Below are positions 6,938-7,823 of a stretch of DNA of 7,823 bases, piece after piece. The notes beneath the pieces were generated by a model that had not been told where the DNA came from, did no database searches, and saw nothing but the letters and a program-made list of their open reading frames with translations. Source of the stretch: Chloroflexota bacterium (GTDB taxonomy: Bacteria > Chloroflexota > Dehalococcoidia > Lucifugimonadales > JADFKI01); contig JAGGDZ010000187.1 of NCBI GenBank assembly GCA_024648655.1, forward strand, positions 1 through 7,823, in the 5' to 3' direction. The number at the start of each line of letters is the position of its first letter. The stretch's first letter is position 1. Made by a program: the position numbers and the translations under genes.

Positions 6938-7366
6938 TTGACCGCCAGTCGTGCTCCTATGCCCCAGCCCACGCCGGAAAGCAAGCCGTTCTTCGAGGCT
7001 CTCAAGCAACATCGCCTGTTGATTCAGCGCTGCCGTGAGTGCGATCATGCCTACTACTACCCGCGCCCATTCTGCCCGGCCTGTCTATCTGCCAGCGTTG
7101 AATGGGAGGAAGCAAGTGGTAAGGGCAAGCTGTACTCGTTCGTCATCAACCACCGCTCGGCGCCCGGGTTCATTGCGCCGTACATCATCGCCGTCGTCGA
7201 GTTGGACGAGGGACCTCGAATGATGACAAACTTGATTGAAGTGGAGCCTGATCCTGAGATGGTGCACTGCGAAATGCAGGTTGAGATTGTATTCGACGAC
7301 GTGGATGGCGATTTCACGTTGCCGCGCTTTCGCCCAGCGATTTCTGACGGTGATGGACAGGAATGA
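6938..7366 (+). CDS. DUF35 zinc-ribbon/OB-fold protein, thiolase partner
   Basis: The 142-residue protein begins with the family's TPESKPFFEALKQHRLLIQRC-like helix region, then a rubredoxin-like zinc ribbon (C32, C35, C46, C49: CX2C, ten residues, CX2C). It continues into an OB fold (about 50-130) with SGKGKLYSFVINH and APYIIAVVELDEG. DUF35 proteins bind the acyl-CoA moiety and form mixed complexes with thiolase-fold enzymes; known cases include ChsH2 with the aldolase Ltp2 in steroid side-chain cleavage and the archaeal thiolase/HMG-CoA synthase complex. The next gene here is a thiolase-family protein 7 nt downstream, which fits this role. The start is set at TTG 6938 from the AGGGAG and promoter positions; ATG 6959 (135 residues) is the alternative and would still keep the full domain. 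Confident on family, unsure on substrate and by seven codons on the start. Confidence 0.9.
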   Translation: MTASRAPMPQPTPESKPFFEALKQHRLLIQRCRECDHAYYYPRPFCPACLSASVEWEEASGKGKLYSFVINHRSAPGFIAPYIIAVVELDEGPRMMTNLIEVEPDPEMVHCEMQVEIVFDDVDGDFTLPRFRPAISDGDGQE

Positions 7367-7373
7367 GCAACAT

Positions 7374-7823
7374 ATGACGGGAGACGTAAAAGAACTCAGA
7401 GGCAAGGTGGCGATTGTAGGCGCGAGTGAGTCCGATGAGATTGGTGTACTGCCAGATAAGTCTGCGCTTACGCTCCACGCGGAGGCGGCGCGCAACGCAT
7501 TGAGCGATGCTGGCCTGACCGTCACGGATGTGGACGGGCTGTTTACCGCGGGTGTTACTAGCGTTCAGCTTGGCGAATACTTGGGCATCGTCCCGCGCTA
7601 CAGCGATGGCACGAATGTCGGTGGGTGCTCGTTCATATTGCACGTTGAGCACGCCATGCTCGCCATCGCCGCAGGCATGATCGATGTCGCTCTGATAACG
7701 CACGGCGAAAGTGGCAGGTCGCGCGTGGGCATGGGCAGCGGAGGCGTCGCGCCTGACTCACCGCAAGGGCAGTTCGAGCAACCTTATGGCACAATGGGCC
7801 CGACCACCCTCTTTTCGCTCCCC
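7374..7823 (+). CDS. Thiolase-family protein (SCP-x/lipid-transfer type), 3' end outside window
   Basis: The first 150 codons of a thiolase-fold protein (family about 380-400 residues) run off the right edge with no stop. VAIVGASESDEIG (12-24), the helix LTLHAEAARNALSDAGL (33-49), DVDGLFTAG (52-60) and GTNVGGCSF (79-87) followed by AMLAIAAGMIDVALITHGES (94-113) give the N-terminal thiolase half. Counting back from the conserved glycine at 101, the position of the classical nucleophilic cysteine falls on G84, with C85 one residue later; this branch often lacks the classical cysteine. It may thus be a non-classical thiolase or a retro-aldolase like Ltp2 rather than a beta-ketothiolase. The ATG at 7374 follows the DUF35 stop by 7 nt, with AGGA at 7359-7362 as a somewhat distant SD. 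Family is clear; chemistry is open. Confidence 0.9.
   Translation, partial: MTGDVKELRGKVAIVGASESDEIGVLPDKSALTLHAEAARNALSDAGLTVTDVDGLFTAGVTSVQLGEYLGIVPRYSDGTNVGGCSFILHVEHAMLAIAAGMIDVALITHGESGRSRVGMGSGGVAPDSPQGQFEQPYGTMGPTTLFSLP

Noticed and set aside
7085..7703. Minus-strand open frames opposite the DUF35 and thiolase genes
   Set aside because: The plus-strand proteins are clearly conserved; the antisense translations are compositionally odd and motif-free.
1..7823. Defence, mobile or phage-type system, CRISPR array or RNA gene
   Set aside because: No transposase, integrase, nuclease, toxin-antitoxin or repeat-spacer pattern and no tRNA or rRNA-like sequence was seen; all large frames are metabolic genes.

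Overview
The window looks like ordinary bacterial chromosome, densely packed with metabolic genes. Spacers are short, three minus-strand genes have a clear Shine-Dalgarno (SD) sequence exactly 7 nt before an ATG, and two promoter-like sites fit sigma-70 spacing. The gene mix (phosphotransferase with a Nudix-like front, acetolactate-synthase-like thiamine diphosphate (ThDP) enzyme, DUF35 plus thiolase pair, DinB-fold protein, amidohydrolase) recalls environmental Chloroflexota such as the SAR202/Dehalococcoidia lineages. That placement is a family-level impression, not a demonstrated one. I see no RNA gene, insertion sequence, CRISPR array, phage gene or attachment site.

Layout, left to right. 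(1) 2-886, plus strand: the C-terminal three quarters of a metal-dependent amidohydrolase whose start lies left of the window. (2) 930-6769, minus strand: five genes in one direction, read from right to left as DinB-fold protein, squalene/phytoene synthase, CurA/leukotriene-B4-dehydrogenase-type NADP-dependent reductase, ThDP-dependent enzyme, and Nudix-like/APH phosphotransferase. The first two abut (TAG then ATG), the last two are 8 nt apart, and the others are 72-78 nt apart, so they probably form one operon. It runs convergently into the amidohydrolase with a 43-nt spacer. (3) 6770-6937: a divergent control region with one promoter-like site facing each way. (4) 6938-7823, plus strand: a DUF35 zinc-ribbon/OB-fold protein, then 7 nt later the first 150 codons of a thiolase-family protein cut by the right edge.

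How the genes work together is only partly readable. DUF35 and thiolase are well-known partners that form a mixed complex acting on acyl-CoA substrates. The five-gene minus operon mixes an isoprenoid-condensing enzyme, a C=C reductase, a carboligase/decarboxylase-like ThDP enzyme and a small-molecule kinase. This could be one small-molecule pathway or a loose collection; the sequence does not decide. Several start sites were revised from SD and promoter evidence (ThDP enzyme at 3931, DinB protein at 6769, DUF35 protein at 6938).
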